A stretch of 64,000 bases of DNA from Haematococcus lacustris (Eukaryota; Chlorophyta; Chlorophyceae; Chlamydomonadales; Haematococcaceae): contig JASKMD010000013.1 in NCBI GenBank assembly GCA_030144725.1, positions 5,085,605 to 5,149,604 on the forward strand. The letters run 5' to 3'. The position numbers were made by a program, and so were the translations under genes. Within the stretch, counting starts at the first letter, position 1; each line of letters opens with the position of its first letter. Below, in pieces: positions 22,701 through 33,726 of the stretch. The notes below the pieces were generated by a model. That model saw only the letters and a program-made list of their open reading frames with translations. It had not been told where the DNA came from and made no database searches.

Positions 22701-25700
22701 GTAGATGGCCGCACCCACACCCACCAGGATGGGCACCCATATCTGCAGTACACGACACAGGCTGCCAGGGTCAGGCGGCCAGGGCAACGAGGATCGTGTG
22801 CTGTGGCAACGCTAAGAACTGTGGCAACGTTGAGTTGCTAAGAGGTTGCCACCCTGAACACCTGAACACACCCATCACAGCACCATTCACAACCCTAGGA
22901 CCCCAGTTTCTTCCCGACCCTGCCTGTTGCCCAGTCCTTGTCCTTTACTTCTAGCTGCTGCCCAAGCTGCCCAGGCCATGGCAATGCCTTCGCAAGGTAC
23001 AGCTGCACCTCCTTCCCCACAACTCCCTCACTACTGGCAGGCCGAGCAGGCCAAGCTTTGTCCAATCTGGGGCTGCTGCACACTCTGCCATGCGGCACCC
23101 TGCCTGCCCAAGGACTAGACTTGTATGCTGTGGCTGCCCTGCGACACCCAGTGCCCAGCACCGTGTGCTCCATGTGCTGGTGGCAGGTGGAGATCAAGGA
23201 TGGTCAGGTGCTGTTTGTGGCTGAGAAGAGCATCTCAGGAGAGCTGGATTTGAGATGACACTGGGCAATTGTAGTGCACTGGCAGGCCTGCTGCTTCTGC
23301 TCCACCACAAGGAGCTTGGGCTGAGCAGGGGCCGCCAGCGCAGTAAGAATGCCCGGTGTCATCTCAGATATAAATTTCCTGCTCAGCCCAAGCTCCTTGT
23401 GGTGGAGCAGAAGCAGCAGGGCTGACAGCAGGAAACATTTAAACTGGACAGAAGGGTTGAGCTGCTTGTGAGGGGATCACACAAACAGTGTGAGTACAAT
23501 GAAACGATCATATGTAAATGTCACTATCAACCCTGGCCCTCAGATTTATGTTCGTCTGCTGACCCTAGTCATAGCTTGGCATAGCCCAACTCCTCCAAGT
23601 CCTGCCGTTGGTCACGAAATGCAACGAATGAAGAGCGCGTTCTGTAAGGATCCAGGTCGCCATGGCCTTTGTGAAGGGGTCATTAAGTGGGTTGCATGAT
23701 CCCCCCGTGATGTCTGGGCTGCCTCTAACATGCGGTTGCTGTGTTGTGCAAAAGGCATAAGAAGTTGAAGACCAAGTTGGTGAACCACTTCAGGCTGAGC
23801 GCAGGCTAGCCAGCTTGGGCGTCCCAAGCAGCTGGCCCAGTGTTCGGTGCGGCCTCCCACACCAGAATTTGAGCCTGTTCCCACCCCTCCCACAGTGCAG
23901 CCTCCCGCAGTGCAGGGTTCAGCCCCCCTGGACCCAGTCCCAAGCCCTGCCAGCCCTCCAGGACCCTGGGAGCCTGCCTAGCAGCCCAAGCTTCAGCAGC
24001 GCAGCAGCAGACGGCTGGCCAGCCTCCCCAAGCCTATGAGCCTCACTCCCTCTTCAAATCGAGCCCCTGCCCAGCTGCTCGCTTCCCTTCGCTAGTGTGT
24101 GGTCGTGAGTAGTCAGGCATGCCTGCTGAGCCCTGTGCAGCACGCACCCACAAATAGTCCAGCCATGTGAACTTGGCCACAGCCCCTGGCAGCAGCATGT
24201 CCAGGTCAGCCTGCTCCACATCCTGCAGCCACCACCATGCAGCAAGCTGGTGAGACATTCAAATGCGGCTCAGGTCTGTGCCCTTGTCACTGCGTCTGGT
24301 GTGAGGTACATTGGTGTAGCATTTGTACATCATCTGTACAGTCATTGGCAAGATGCACACCTACACATGCCTTTGCCACTCTTCAGCCCTGAGCAGCACA
24401 GCACTCAACTGGCAGACAGCACACGGGTTATCACGGCTTGCATGCAAGCAGTGCTGCGACATTAAGCTAGACAATTGATACAAGTGACGCGGGTGAGTGG
24501 TGTTGTGTTTGCCATCAAGTGCCTCGGCCTATGCATGTTCGACCCTAGAACCGGAGACGCAACCTATGTCGGTGAGTGCCATCACGAACAGGTTGGGAAG
24601 CTGCACTTTACCACAACGAGCTGCGCTGTAACCGAGCACTGGGATGTGCAGCCCACCGCTGTAGTAGCAGAGGGTTGAAGGAGATGTGAGCATCCTGCTG
24701 CATTCTGACCTGCCCTTATGACCTGACCTGGCCTGGCCTGACCTGACCTGGCCTGGCCTGACCTGACCTGGGCAGGCAGGCAGGGGCTGACAACAGCATG
24801 TGTATAACCAGCCCCTTGGCTGCTTGTTTGTCCGCTAGTCTTCACTATCTTCTTTTATTTGACGGGCTCTGACCTTGAAGTGGCGGAGGTAAGTGCAGCC
24901 AGGCTGTGGGCTGCTGTCGCCCACCAGCGTTACTTGCGGCTTCCTGGGTGCAGGGAGGGGCACAGGGCAAGGTAGGACAGGGCAGCAAAGGGCAGGGCCG
25001 GGCAGGGTGAGGACAGTTAGCAGGGTGAGGGCAGGGTGAGGACAGTTAGCAGGGTGAGGGCAGGGTGAGGACAGTTAGCAGGGTGAGGGCAGGGTGAGGA
25101 CAGTTAGCAGGGTGAGGGCAGGGTGAGGACAGTATATATATATATGTATATAGGAATGGGGAAGTCAAGGGGAGCAGTGTGGACAGCCAGCTAGGCACCA
25201 ACTGGGCAACACGGGGCAACCAGGCAGCAGCAGTGCAGCCAGTAGGGGTGGCTGCAGTGGCTGAGCAGGGGTGGCTGAGCAGGGGTGGCTGAGCAGGGGT
25301 GGCTGTGCAACAGGCCAAACATCGCCAGCACTCATAGGAAGGACAGCAACACCCTCCTGCCAGGGGTAGTCCCTGGTGGTAGAGTGACATGGTGATATTG
25401 TGAGGCCAGGAGGCTTTGGCAATGGTGCAGCTGCAAGGCGGCCCAAAGCCCATGCAGCATGTGAAAACATCACACATCACACATCAGACAAGACACAACC
25501 TCAGGAGTGTGGTTCCTCTTCCATCCAAATAGTACATCGTGCTACACACATTTGTTGTGGTGCTTGCTCTGCCATGAGGGGTCGGGTGGAAGCTGCCGTG
25601 CAGTGAGTGGGCAGCTTCCTTTGCTCACACACGTGTTGCCCACACGGCAAGCATGGTGTGGAAGGTTTGGTGCAGGAGCAGGCATGGTGTCCATGTCATG

Positions 25701-28700
25701 TCTATGGTGTGTGACGAATTGTGATTGTGGCTTGCGTGAGGTGTGGGCAGCAGGACAGGGCAGATGTGGGCTAGGGGTGCATATGGCAGTAGGGAGGTGG
25801 CTGTGATACTGACATGCAGCACCGCCAGATGAAGCCCAGCAGTCCACGACGCTCCTGCTCTGCCTACAGCCATCACGCAGCACAGGGCGCACCACCTCCA
25901 CACCGCAGAGTGGCATAGAGGTACCCAGCCATCCCCGCAGCCCATAGAGCCATGTGGCGATGAAGGCCGTGCAGATGCTTTCAGTAATCATAAGCAACAC
26001 CAGCCCGGTAGCACATCGGCTGTTGCCAACCTCAGGCCAGCTAGAGTTGCAACGAGCCACATACAAAACAAAGTGACATGGTGACACAAATGGAGGTTGG
26101 CGGTGCTTGCCTTGGATGTGAGCCCAGCCTAGATGCACATCGGCTGCTGCCAATGCTTTGCACTCAGCCAATCTGCACTGAGCCATCTTGAGATGAGTCG
26201 CTGTACAATGCGCTACTTTGCAAGGAGCCACTTTGCATTGTGCCGCTTTGCAATGAGCCATTTTGCAATGAGCCTCTCTGTAACAACTGAGTACCCTGGC
26301 CTGACACAGAGCGCTGCATCCCTGATGTTTGAGTGAAGGCAGCCTCAGGTGTTGGTCGTCCCTGCGGTATTGGGCACTGCTGGCAAAGGTGGTGTAGTGC
26401 AGGGTTGGGAGGGCATGATGGGCGCTAGGAGAGCAGTAGTGGTGGTGTGGGTGTTGAGGCGACATCAGTAGCTGTGCAACAACCCCCTTGCACTGCCTTC
26501 AACCGCTTGGCCATGTGCCGGGTGCCAGGGACGAGTTTTAGGCCACCTGGTTGCAGTGTGCCTGCCAGGCCGTGCCCACTGACCCTCAACCTCACTTGTT
26601 GCTAACAAAAATGCAATTCAACCTCATGCATCACTTGTTGTTGCTGACAAGAGCTGCTCACAAGACCAGCAACAAGTGCGGGTAAGGGCGGCTTCAACTC
26701 ACCTGCAGGTAATTGTTGATAGCTTGCTCCGGGTGCAGATGGAAGCGCAGGACCACCCGCTTATACACCTGGCTGGGTATGGTGCGCGGTATGTACAGGG
26801 TGCGCCAGCTCTTGTACTTGATCTGCATCCACACATAGGCAGGCTGGGGAGGCCTGGGCATCGCAGCATTTTCTTATGCCAGAAATCATTTTATATAAAT
26901 ATTATACACAAAAAAACCTTTTTCGGTTACGAAGCAGCCGAGGCCAGCCAACGCAAGGGTCCGTTTGGTAACGCAAGCCAGGCCAAGAAACAAGCTTTTG
27001 GTTCCGATCGCTACGTATTACGCAAAAAACAAATCACTGGTGCTCACCATCCTCTCCCGCTGGCCACGGAACCAGAACTTGTAATCGATGATGTTGGCAT
27101 TGCAGGGAGTGATGCACAGGCCCATGGCGCTCTGCAGGGCAGCGACACGCATCAGCTAGCACTGCAATTGGCGGAAGTCAAGGGGGAGAGGTGGTTGCGA
27201 TGGAGACCCAGGTGGAGAGGGGATAAGGGACATGCTGGGTGGGGTGGGTCCATGCATGCTGGGTGGGTCCTCTGTTGCCCGTCCAACCAGGAAGTACATG
27301 AGGTCCAAATGGAGCACCACACACGAGCATGTTTTATGGGTGACAGATCAGGCAAGGTGGTGTGATGGCAACATGGGAGTGGCATGGAGGCTGCCTGCCT
27401 ATGTCAGACTACCCGGACGGACTACATAACGTAGCATGCATGGACACGCAGTGAAGAACTGACAGTGAATGTCCCATGCAATACCTAAAAACAAGGTCCC
27501 ATACTGAACACGTGAGTCAGTGTCTAGGTTGGTGCCTGCCTGATGTATAGGACACAACGAAGTACTGCGTGAGTTTGCATCTAAAACATCACCCAAGAAG
27601 GGAATCAGTTCAATATGGGGTCCAGCCACACACATCATCGTGGGCTTAGCCAGCCCGTGCCTCCACTGCCCAGGGTGTGGGCTTAGCCAGCCCGTGCCTC
27701 CACTGCCCAGGGTGTGCCTCCACTGCACAGGGGTTCACCCTCACCCACTGCAGCAGAGTGCATGATCTAGCGTATCTGTGGGGTCTTGCGGCTGCGCGTG
27801 GTGTGCGTACAAGAGACTAAGCTCAGTAAGGCCAGACGAGGATACAGCAAAGTGTGAGGCCATCACAGTACATCGCAGCGCATCCGCAAAGCTCATATGT
27901 TAGCACTATTTGCAAAGCGTCAGTCATACCAGCTTCAATCAAGGGGCTTTAGCTCACATGGTAGAGCGCCCGCTGAGCATGCGGGAGGTAGGGGGATCGA
28001 TACCCTCAAGCTCCATATTTATCTGTCGTCCACAATGCCCCATTTGTCTGCAACGCCCCATTTGGTACTTCCATGCGGTTCCCAGGTTAAGAAGGCGTAT
28101 GGCAACAGTTTATGACTGTACTAATACGCCTTGTTGGTGATACGCTGATTTGGTGAAACCCAAAAAAACGGTCCTAAAGGCCCTATTGGCACATGTTTGG
28201 TGACAGCGCCTGGCTCAAACATTGAAGTGATACATGTTTGGTGACTCTCTATCCTCAATACATCTACGAAGCCAAAGGGTTGCCAAGTGCAACACCTAGC
28301 AATAGCACATTGTCCACATATGTATTTGTTCATTAGTGGGGCAGCCGCCTTCGAGCACTAAAGCGTGTGGCTGCTTCCATCACAGCCTCATCATCCTCAC
28401 TATCACTCTCGCCCTCACCGCTATCACATCGCGTGCGACAGCTGCCTCGCGATTTGCAGCATCTATGGGCTGAATGATCGAGGTCAGCAAGCTCTGTTTC
28501 AGCTTTGGCGCCATATACCATAGAGTTATGGTGAACTCGGGGGTGTTGCTACAAATTTGGTGACAGCCGCATCTCAAACAAATGGTGATACAATTTGGTG
28601 ACAAATTGATTTGGTGAAATCACCAACAGGGCGTATCAGTACAGGATGTTGTGACACAACTTTGTGACGCACACCACGCGCAGCCGCAAGACCCCACAGA

Positions 28701-31700
28701 TACGCTAGATCATGCACTCTAGTGCAGTGGGTGAGGGTGAACCCCTATGATTCATTCATTCCCTGATCTACTCCATGATTGATGGCGTCTACATGTCTGC
28801 AATGCCCAATTTTGTACTTCTGTATTGCTCCCAGGTTAAGAAGGCGTATGCCAACAGTTTAGGAGGGATGTTGGAGTGATTGCCTGATGCTGCGTCACAA
28901 CTTCAGTTCTCTATGCCAAGCTAAGCCCGCCTATGCAGTCCCCTGCTTTTCGTGTAATGATGCACACACTTCAGTAATGCATGTGAAGCCATGAGCAATG
29001 AGCTTGGCACACAGAATGCGGGCAGTAGGTGTGACGAGAGTTAATGCCGCGAGACTAGCCTGTTTTAGATCGAGCACAACACCGCACTGCAATGTTATAT
29101 CCATTACTCCACGAATGTGGGCGTTGGCCATCACGATCAGGAAAATCACTAATTATGTAACAACAATTGTAGCGGCTTCATGGCTTGCGACCGTTTAGCT
29201 ATTTTGATGATATTCTGTAATCCGAGCTGTCTGAGTACGTGGTGAAAACATGGTGAAAGGGTTATGACGCATGTGAATATGATAATTGGTGTAACAGTAC
29301 AGTATGTCAATAGATGTCTATGTGCAGAAGTAAAGCCCACCTGCACTTGCGTAGCCGCTTCAAAGTCCTCTTTTGTGATCTCCTTGTACTCACTCTGAGT
29401 GCACAAGAATACACGCATGCAGACCATTGTCAAAACACCCTTTGCCTCAAATGCATGTCTGCTAGACACTCACGTTCATGCAACACGAATGTAAACCATA
29501 TAATGGGCATCACCACATACCTTGTCCAAAATGTTTAGAAGGCCAAGCTCAAAGTCAGCCTGCAGGTTGACCTTGTCACCTCTGCAGTTCATGTCAACAC
29601 AAGGACAGACTCTGCTTACGCAATCCAAACAATGACATGCCACTAACCTTATTTGATCCAGATCCATGACAACCCTAATGGAGTAGATTGGTGCTGGCTG
29701 CAGCAAGAGTCCATGCTCAGAGAGCCATGAAGAACAGGACTTCAAATGCCACCCGGCATCCAATGTCACACTCACCCGCTCATGCTAGCATCTTCCGGGT
29801 CTTCATAGCCATGGTCAGGGTCCAAGTGAGCATACCTGCGTCAATGCACATCCCATTCACATTCCAGGACCACTCTGATGGGACAGGAGCAGTCCATGTC
29901 ATGGCATGGGCTAGAACAACAGCAGGAGCCCCATGACCTTGCCGTCAATAACAGTGTCTGATTTACATATGCAGCACAAAGGGTGCAACGTGACCCACAC
30001 AGTAGTCAGTGTGTTGTGCAAGGTTGGGGGGAAGGCGTAGGCTGAAGCCACCACGCTCTGCCCTTGCCTGGTCCTGGCCCATCCTCTCCCATGATACCCA
30101 GCCATGCTTACGTGTCCCGGACATCGTCATAGGCTAGGGTGAGGCGCAGGGTATTGCGAATGGACAGCCAGTTGCAGAGCCTTGTGAATTGGGTGCGTGT
30201 TTCGTGGTCCCGAAACACGTCCTCGCTGTGCACCTGCAGGGCCAGGCAACATGCACTGTTGCTATTCTGTTCTGTTCATGCCTGCTGTTCATGCCTGCTG
30301 TTCATCACACCATGGCTGCCACAGCAGCTGCAAGCATAGACTATGCCACAGAACATGTATCTGAGCAGCATGTGTATGAGCAGCACAGTCCTCAGTGACA
30401 CCTGCAGGGCCAGGCAACATGCAAAATGGAGGGTGCACAGCTGCACTGTCTGCTCACACACTCTCCTATAACAGGCTCTTGCTGTAGACAACAAGGGCAG
30501 TGCAGATATCAGGAAAGGTGGAAAGGCACCCTGGCAAGCATGGTACACAGCTGCGCTGCCTGCTCCCACACTAGCCCTCACACTCCCCGGAAGTCCCCGC
30601 TCCCACACTCCCCTAACACACACCCTAGGCTGTTGCAGCAAGCACCACAGGTGCTAAAATCAGGTGAAACTGAGAAGGCACCCTGGTAAGATGCTGCCCC
30701 TGCTGCCTCCGTGGCTGGGCAGAGAGGCCCAACACGTACCCTTAGCAGGCTATCCCTCAGGTAGGCGTAGCTGAAAGGGATGTACTCCTCCACAGGTGCA
30801 GACCCAGGCGCCTGCAGACACGCAAGAAGCACGGCAACATAGGCCATGCAAGCCAGCATAGGCCATGGGGCTCAAGTCAGTCATGCTTGCGTGGGGTTGT
30901 GCAAGCTCTGTACATATGTTGTGGATGGTGCCATTGAGCTGCTGACAGCCGTGATGGGCTGAACGTCATGAGGCATATCCTCCTAGGGCATTATGCACAC
31001 TGGTAGGAAGGATGTATTTTGAAACTGGCCCACCCAGCCTTCCTACGAGCCAGCCACCCAGAAGGCTCCTTGACACTATGTGCACCGCCTCCTGCCTTCC
31101 TCCTGCCCCTCACCTCAGAATGCTGGACTGTGCTGTGCACCTTGGAATACTTGCCCAGCATCTTCCCGATCAGGCCTGCACCTGTGCTGTGTGACGCTGC
31201 CCTCCTCCCTGGCTCCTCCCCGCTGACAGGCAGAGCAGCAGCCAGCACTGTCGCACTGGCGTCAGCAGCAGCAGGGCCCGCCTGGGAGCTGCCTCCTGAC
31301 GCACCATGCCCACCAGTGATGCTGCCCACGGTGCCACTGGGGACAGTGGCTGCGCTGGCCATGGCAGCTGCGGCAGCTGCCATGCCGGGCACTAATGTAG
31401 ATGCAATGGATGTCCCATTGGCCACGAGGTTGACCACCTCAGGGGCAGAGCGGGCCAGGGTGTCAGCGGTCAGAGTTGGGGTGGCGACGCCCTCAGCCTG
31501 CTTGGTGGACAGCAGTGCGCCTGGCAGTGGGGCCGGCTGTGTGCCAGGCTGGGCCATGGGCGGGGCAGGTACAGCAGGCGGCTTGCCTGCGCTGAGGCTG
31601 GGTTTGCGGGAGAGAGCGGGGCTGGGCACTAAGGTCTCGCGTAGGCCAGTGGGCTTGCTGTGAGCACTTGCCACCTCTGCTGCTGCTGTCATCCTGGTGC

Positions 31701-32343
31701 TGCTGGGTGCAGGGGCTGGGACTGCCTGGGCTGCTGCCGGGGCAGTTTGTGTGGCTGGTGGGGCTGACATTGCTGCTGGGCCTGTCGGTGCACCAGGGGG
31801 TGCTGACATGGTGCTTGCTGCTGCCATTGCTGGCTGCCTGCTCCCACTTGCCATTCCTGCTGCTGCTTCGCCGGTTGCTGGAAATGCCGCGCTAGGGGAC
31901 ATCATAGTTGGTGGGTTTGCTGGTGCTTGCCCGGCTGAGGGGGCAGAAGCCATGCCTGTTGTCATTGCAGTGCCTGGCTGCTCTGATGGTATCACTCCCA
32001 CCCCTGCCTGATTTCTCTGGAGGCTGGCAGGTGGTGGTGCGGCTGATCCTACGTCGCTGGGGCCAGCATGCGCAGCAGGCACAGAGGGTGGAGCAGCGGT
32101 GGGTGACGCTAGTAGCTCTGATAAGCTATGTGCATGGAGGGCCTGGGTCAGCGGAGGGGGCAGCTGTTGTGACAAAGCCGTAGGCGGCAGTGGCTTGGAT
32201 CCTATGAGTGGCTTTAAGCTTCCCAGGGGCTGCAGGGAACTGTTGGTAAGTGCTGTCGCGGTTGTTGGTGGCAGGGTGCCAACCCTGTTTCGGCGACTGG
32301 GCAACACGTCGAGCGCCTCCAGCGCTGGTAGGCCCGCAGTCAT
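19800..32343 (-). CDS. DUF3754/TMEM143-like membrane protein, long multi-exon gene (3' end unresolved)
   Basis: Minus-strand exons with matching phases include 32343-31114 (410 codons, Ala/Pro-rich), 30811-30740, 30233-30112, 29581-29521, 29394-29341, 27131-27048, 26843-26703, 24939-24874, 24222-24148, 22742-22607, 22216-22081, 21740-21625, 21198-21171 (28 nt), 20565-20485 and 19862-19800. Family-like landmarks are VEEYIPFSYAYLRDSLLR, VNLQADFELGLLNILD, VEQADLDMLLPGA, a hydrophobic segment (IATSIVLIVMPLTWYVK), ENNSGVLGGVMGEAQEQ, LAYFFLWRGL and VGDSIDKLEKMGILTKE. These match the order expected of DUF3754 proteins, which are poorly characterised and organellar or membrane-associated in plants and animals. 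An acceptor-like ctcctttcag just before the first exon means an upstream exon is possible. The joins between 24148 and 22742 and between 22607 and 22216 do not fit, so small exons are missing. Confidence 0.65.
20807..20960. repeat. 66-bp tandem repeat, about 2.3 copies
   Basis: The unit begins gcgatcag at 20807, 20873 and 20939. Each copy contains gcattagggatagaaa and tgtacagcagtgagaggta with a few substitutions. It lies in an intron of the DUF3754-like gene. Confidence 0.85.
23252..23420. repeat. Two interleaved inverted repeats (A-B-A'-B')
   Basis: B at 23287-23329 is 43 nt and is perfectly reverse-complemented by B' at 23378-23420. A at 23252-23267 (gagatgacactgggca) is complemented with one change by A' at 23350-23365 (tgcccggtgtcatctc). 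The order A, B, A', B' means both stems cannot nest; as RNA they would form a pseudoknot. A short plus-strand frame (VEIKDGQVLFVAEKSIS...) ends at a stop overlapping the start of A. Confidence 0.85.
24718..24772. repeat. acctg/gcctg short repeat
   Basis: The motif cctgacctgacctggcctgg repeats about 2.5 times within an intron of the DUF3754-like gene. Confidence 0.8.
25003..25155. repeat. 29-bp minisatellite followed by a TA microsatellite
   Basis: A 29-bp unit, with gcagggtgaggacagttagc as its first 20 bases, repeats a little over four times. It is followed directly by a tatata/tgtata run at about 25134-25153. It lies in an intron of the DUF3754-like gene. Confidence 0.9.
26165..26285. repeat. 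15-bp tandem repeat of the ctttgcaatgagcca type
   Basis: Several degenerate copies, such as ctttgcaaggagcca, ctttgcattgtgccg and ctttgcaatgagcca, follow each other. On the minus strand they give a five-residue repeat of the MAHCK/AAQCK type. It is intronic in the DUF3754-like model, so I do not call it coding. Confidence 0.75.
26860..27039 (-). mobile_element. Truncated hAT MITE making up most of an intron
   Basis: This 180-bp segment matches the inner and one terminal part of the complete MITE at 50024-50312. Shared sequences include ggttacgaagcagccgaggc, caacgcaagggtccgtttgg and the end aatcactg. On the minus strand its intact end (CAGTGATTT) lies 8 nt after the splice donor gtgagc at 27047. 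Its truncated end lies 16 nt before the acceptor of the exon at 26843. The intron is 204 nt, so the MITE accounts for nearly all of it. Confidence 0.85.
27643..27724. repeat. 37-bp tandem duplication
   Basis: The unit gtgggcttagccagcccgtg with its following cctccactgcccaggg is present twice, followed by a shorter third piece. It lies next to the left arm of the 79-bp inverted repeat. Confidence 0.8.
27943..28015 (+). tRNA. tRNA-Ala(AGC)-like sequence with G at position 33
   Basis: A 73-nt cloverleaf can be drawn: acceptor ggggctt/aagctcc, D-arm gctc/gagc, anticodon stem cccgc/gcggg, T-stem ggggg/ccctc with one G-T pair. The anticodon loop is tgagcat, so the position before anticodon AGC is G instead of the near-invariant T. 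It lies inside the 79-bp inverted repeat in an intron and has no clear run of T downstream. It may be a pseudogene or part of a tRNA-derived element. Confidence 0.6.
28119..28637. mobile_element. Element with inverted ends (taatacgcc...ggcgtatca)
   Basis: The left end taatacgccttgttggtgat is mirrored by the right end atcaccaacagggcgtatca. Both are bordered by gtac, which could be a 4-bp target duplication. Inside, a longer motif with tttggtgacagc, ctcaaaca and ggtgataca occurs twice in direct orientation near the two ends. There is no coding capacity that I can recognise. The superfamily is unassigned. Confidence 0.55.
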
Positions 32344-32548
32344 TACCTCGCCCACTGAAAGGAGCTCGGCAAATGCAAGCGCTCACATAGCAGAGGACCT
32401 TAGAAGTACACGGCAGGTACACTGCATCGCTAAGCACGACACTGTGAAATCCTTGCGTGATGTGGTCAACATGTCGCGTTCATGCCATAAATAGTGTCAT
32501 GTGGTCCGTGTAACATTGTGACTTACAATGGACAGGCGCTAAAGTCAT

Positions 32549-32558
32549 CTATATATTG
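32549..32558 (-). promoter_or_regulatory. Possible TATA box of the DUF3754-like gene
   Basis: The plus-strand ctatatattg gives a TATA-type element on the minus strand, about 210 bp upstream of the first in-frame ATG at 32343. Position is the only support. Confidence 0.3.
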
Positions 32559-32657
32559 GGTTAATGCCCCGTGGGGTTGAGTCATGGCACATCATGGGCG
32601 GTTTGCTATGGGGGTCTCCATCTAGCTCGCTGAACAGCCAGGTGCCACGGGAGGCAG

Positions 32658-32811
32658 GCGCCATCTTAAATATCTGAAAATGGGCCTATGTTCGGACCCA
32701 ATGCGACCAGTAGCAGAGACCTCTGGGCCGGCGTCATCTTGAATATTGGGGAATGGGCCCACACCTATGTTCGGATCCAATGCGACCAGAGGCAGAGGCC
32801 TCTGGTGCCAC
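32658..32811. repeat. Imperfect tandem duplication of about 80 bp
   Basis: The segment with atcttaaatatctg, aatgggcc, tatgttcgga and caatgcgaccag is present twice. The second copy has small changes and an extra cacacc. Confidence 0.8.
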
Positions 32812-32819
32812 TTTTGGCC

Positions 32820-33726
32820 AGATCGTCTTTCATGGTGCCTAGTGTCAGAGCCTCCTAACTCTCTTGAAAAGAGGGTGTGTCCTTTACACGCGGTTTATTT
32901 TTCGCTCAGGATGCCGATTGAGCATCGAAACACACCAGTGTGTAGAGGACTCGCTTGGCTACACGGAATGCCTGTCCTCAGCTCTATTGAATGTGTACAT
33001 GATGCACTACCTGGGCGTGAACCTTGCATACATTTTGTGGGCAGATATCACCATGCACGCCTCCTTCACCCTCGACCTTCCTAATGATGCCGTGATGACG
33101 CATTCGCAAGTATGTGTGCAACCGCGCTTTGTGCTGCGATGGCCGGAAACGTGAGTTTGAAACCTAAGAAGCTGAAATGCTTCTTTAACGCACCCACACC
33201 ACTGCTAATGCTGCGATTAGGACAGCTGCCTACTTCTTAGCATCGATTAGCTTTCACTCGTCATTTGTGTCGCTCGCGCTGTCACGCGTAAGACGGAGTA
33301 GTTGTATGCTCTAGCGGTTCAACAAGACACTATGTGCACCCTTCACATTTGACTACAGTAGACTATGTGGCCTAATAGTCAAATTGACCGCGGGACTCTT
33401 CATACTCAAGCCTTTTCTGCTCGTTTCGCTGTCTACGCCCCGTATTCGTTGTAGCCAGAGCATGTGTGCAGATGCGCAGTCTTCGTTCTGTCGCTAAAGC
33501 GGTTTCGGACATCACCACCGGTTCGGTCCACGGTGCTAACACCTCAAATGCATTCCCACTCCCACCTAGCCCGACTCGCACCCCTTGGCAAGGCAAGGCC
33601 TCTACACTTCATAGCAAAGCACCCAAGCAACACCACTATTCACATCCACATTGACCACTTGCATGCGCTGCCTCTACCGAGATGCCATGGCCTAGGTGCC
33701 ACTGCCCTTGCCCTCTCATTCTAGGC
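32820..33726. other. No gene recognised
   Basis: Several short overlapping plus-strand ORFs occur, none over 115 codons, and none shows a domain I recognise. Base composition is closer to neutral than in the coding regions. Confidence 0.4.

Larger units (their letters stand above)
27730..28745. repeat. 79-bp inverted repeat flanking a tRNA-like sequence and a TIR element
   Basis: The left arm, 27730-27808, and the right arm, 28667-28745, are reverse complements over 79 bp with about two mismatches. The enclosed 858 bp holds a tRNA-Ala-like sequence and a 519-bp element with its own inverted ends. A 67-bp stretch near 28048-28112 recurs as a direct copy outside the right arm, at about 28794-28861. 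All of this lies inside one large intron of the DUF3754-like gene. No target duplication was found outside the arms. Confidence 0.85.

Noticed and set aside
23141..23258. Plus-strand exon VEIKDGQVLFVAEKSIS as a gene
   Set aside because: It is too short and isolated to call; kept only as context for the interleaved inverted repeat.
25003..25155. CRISPR-like array
   Set aside because: The units are contiguous with no unique spacers, so it is a minisatellite; no cas-like genes are present.
25803..26040. Minus-strand frame with TESICTAFIATWLYGLRGWLG as a DUF3754 exon
   Set aside because: Its phase does not fit the neighbouring exons and no good acceptor was found, so it was left out of the model.
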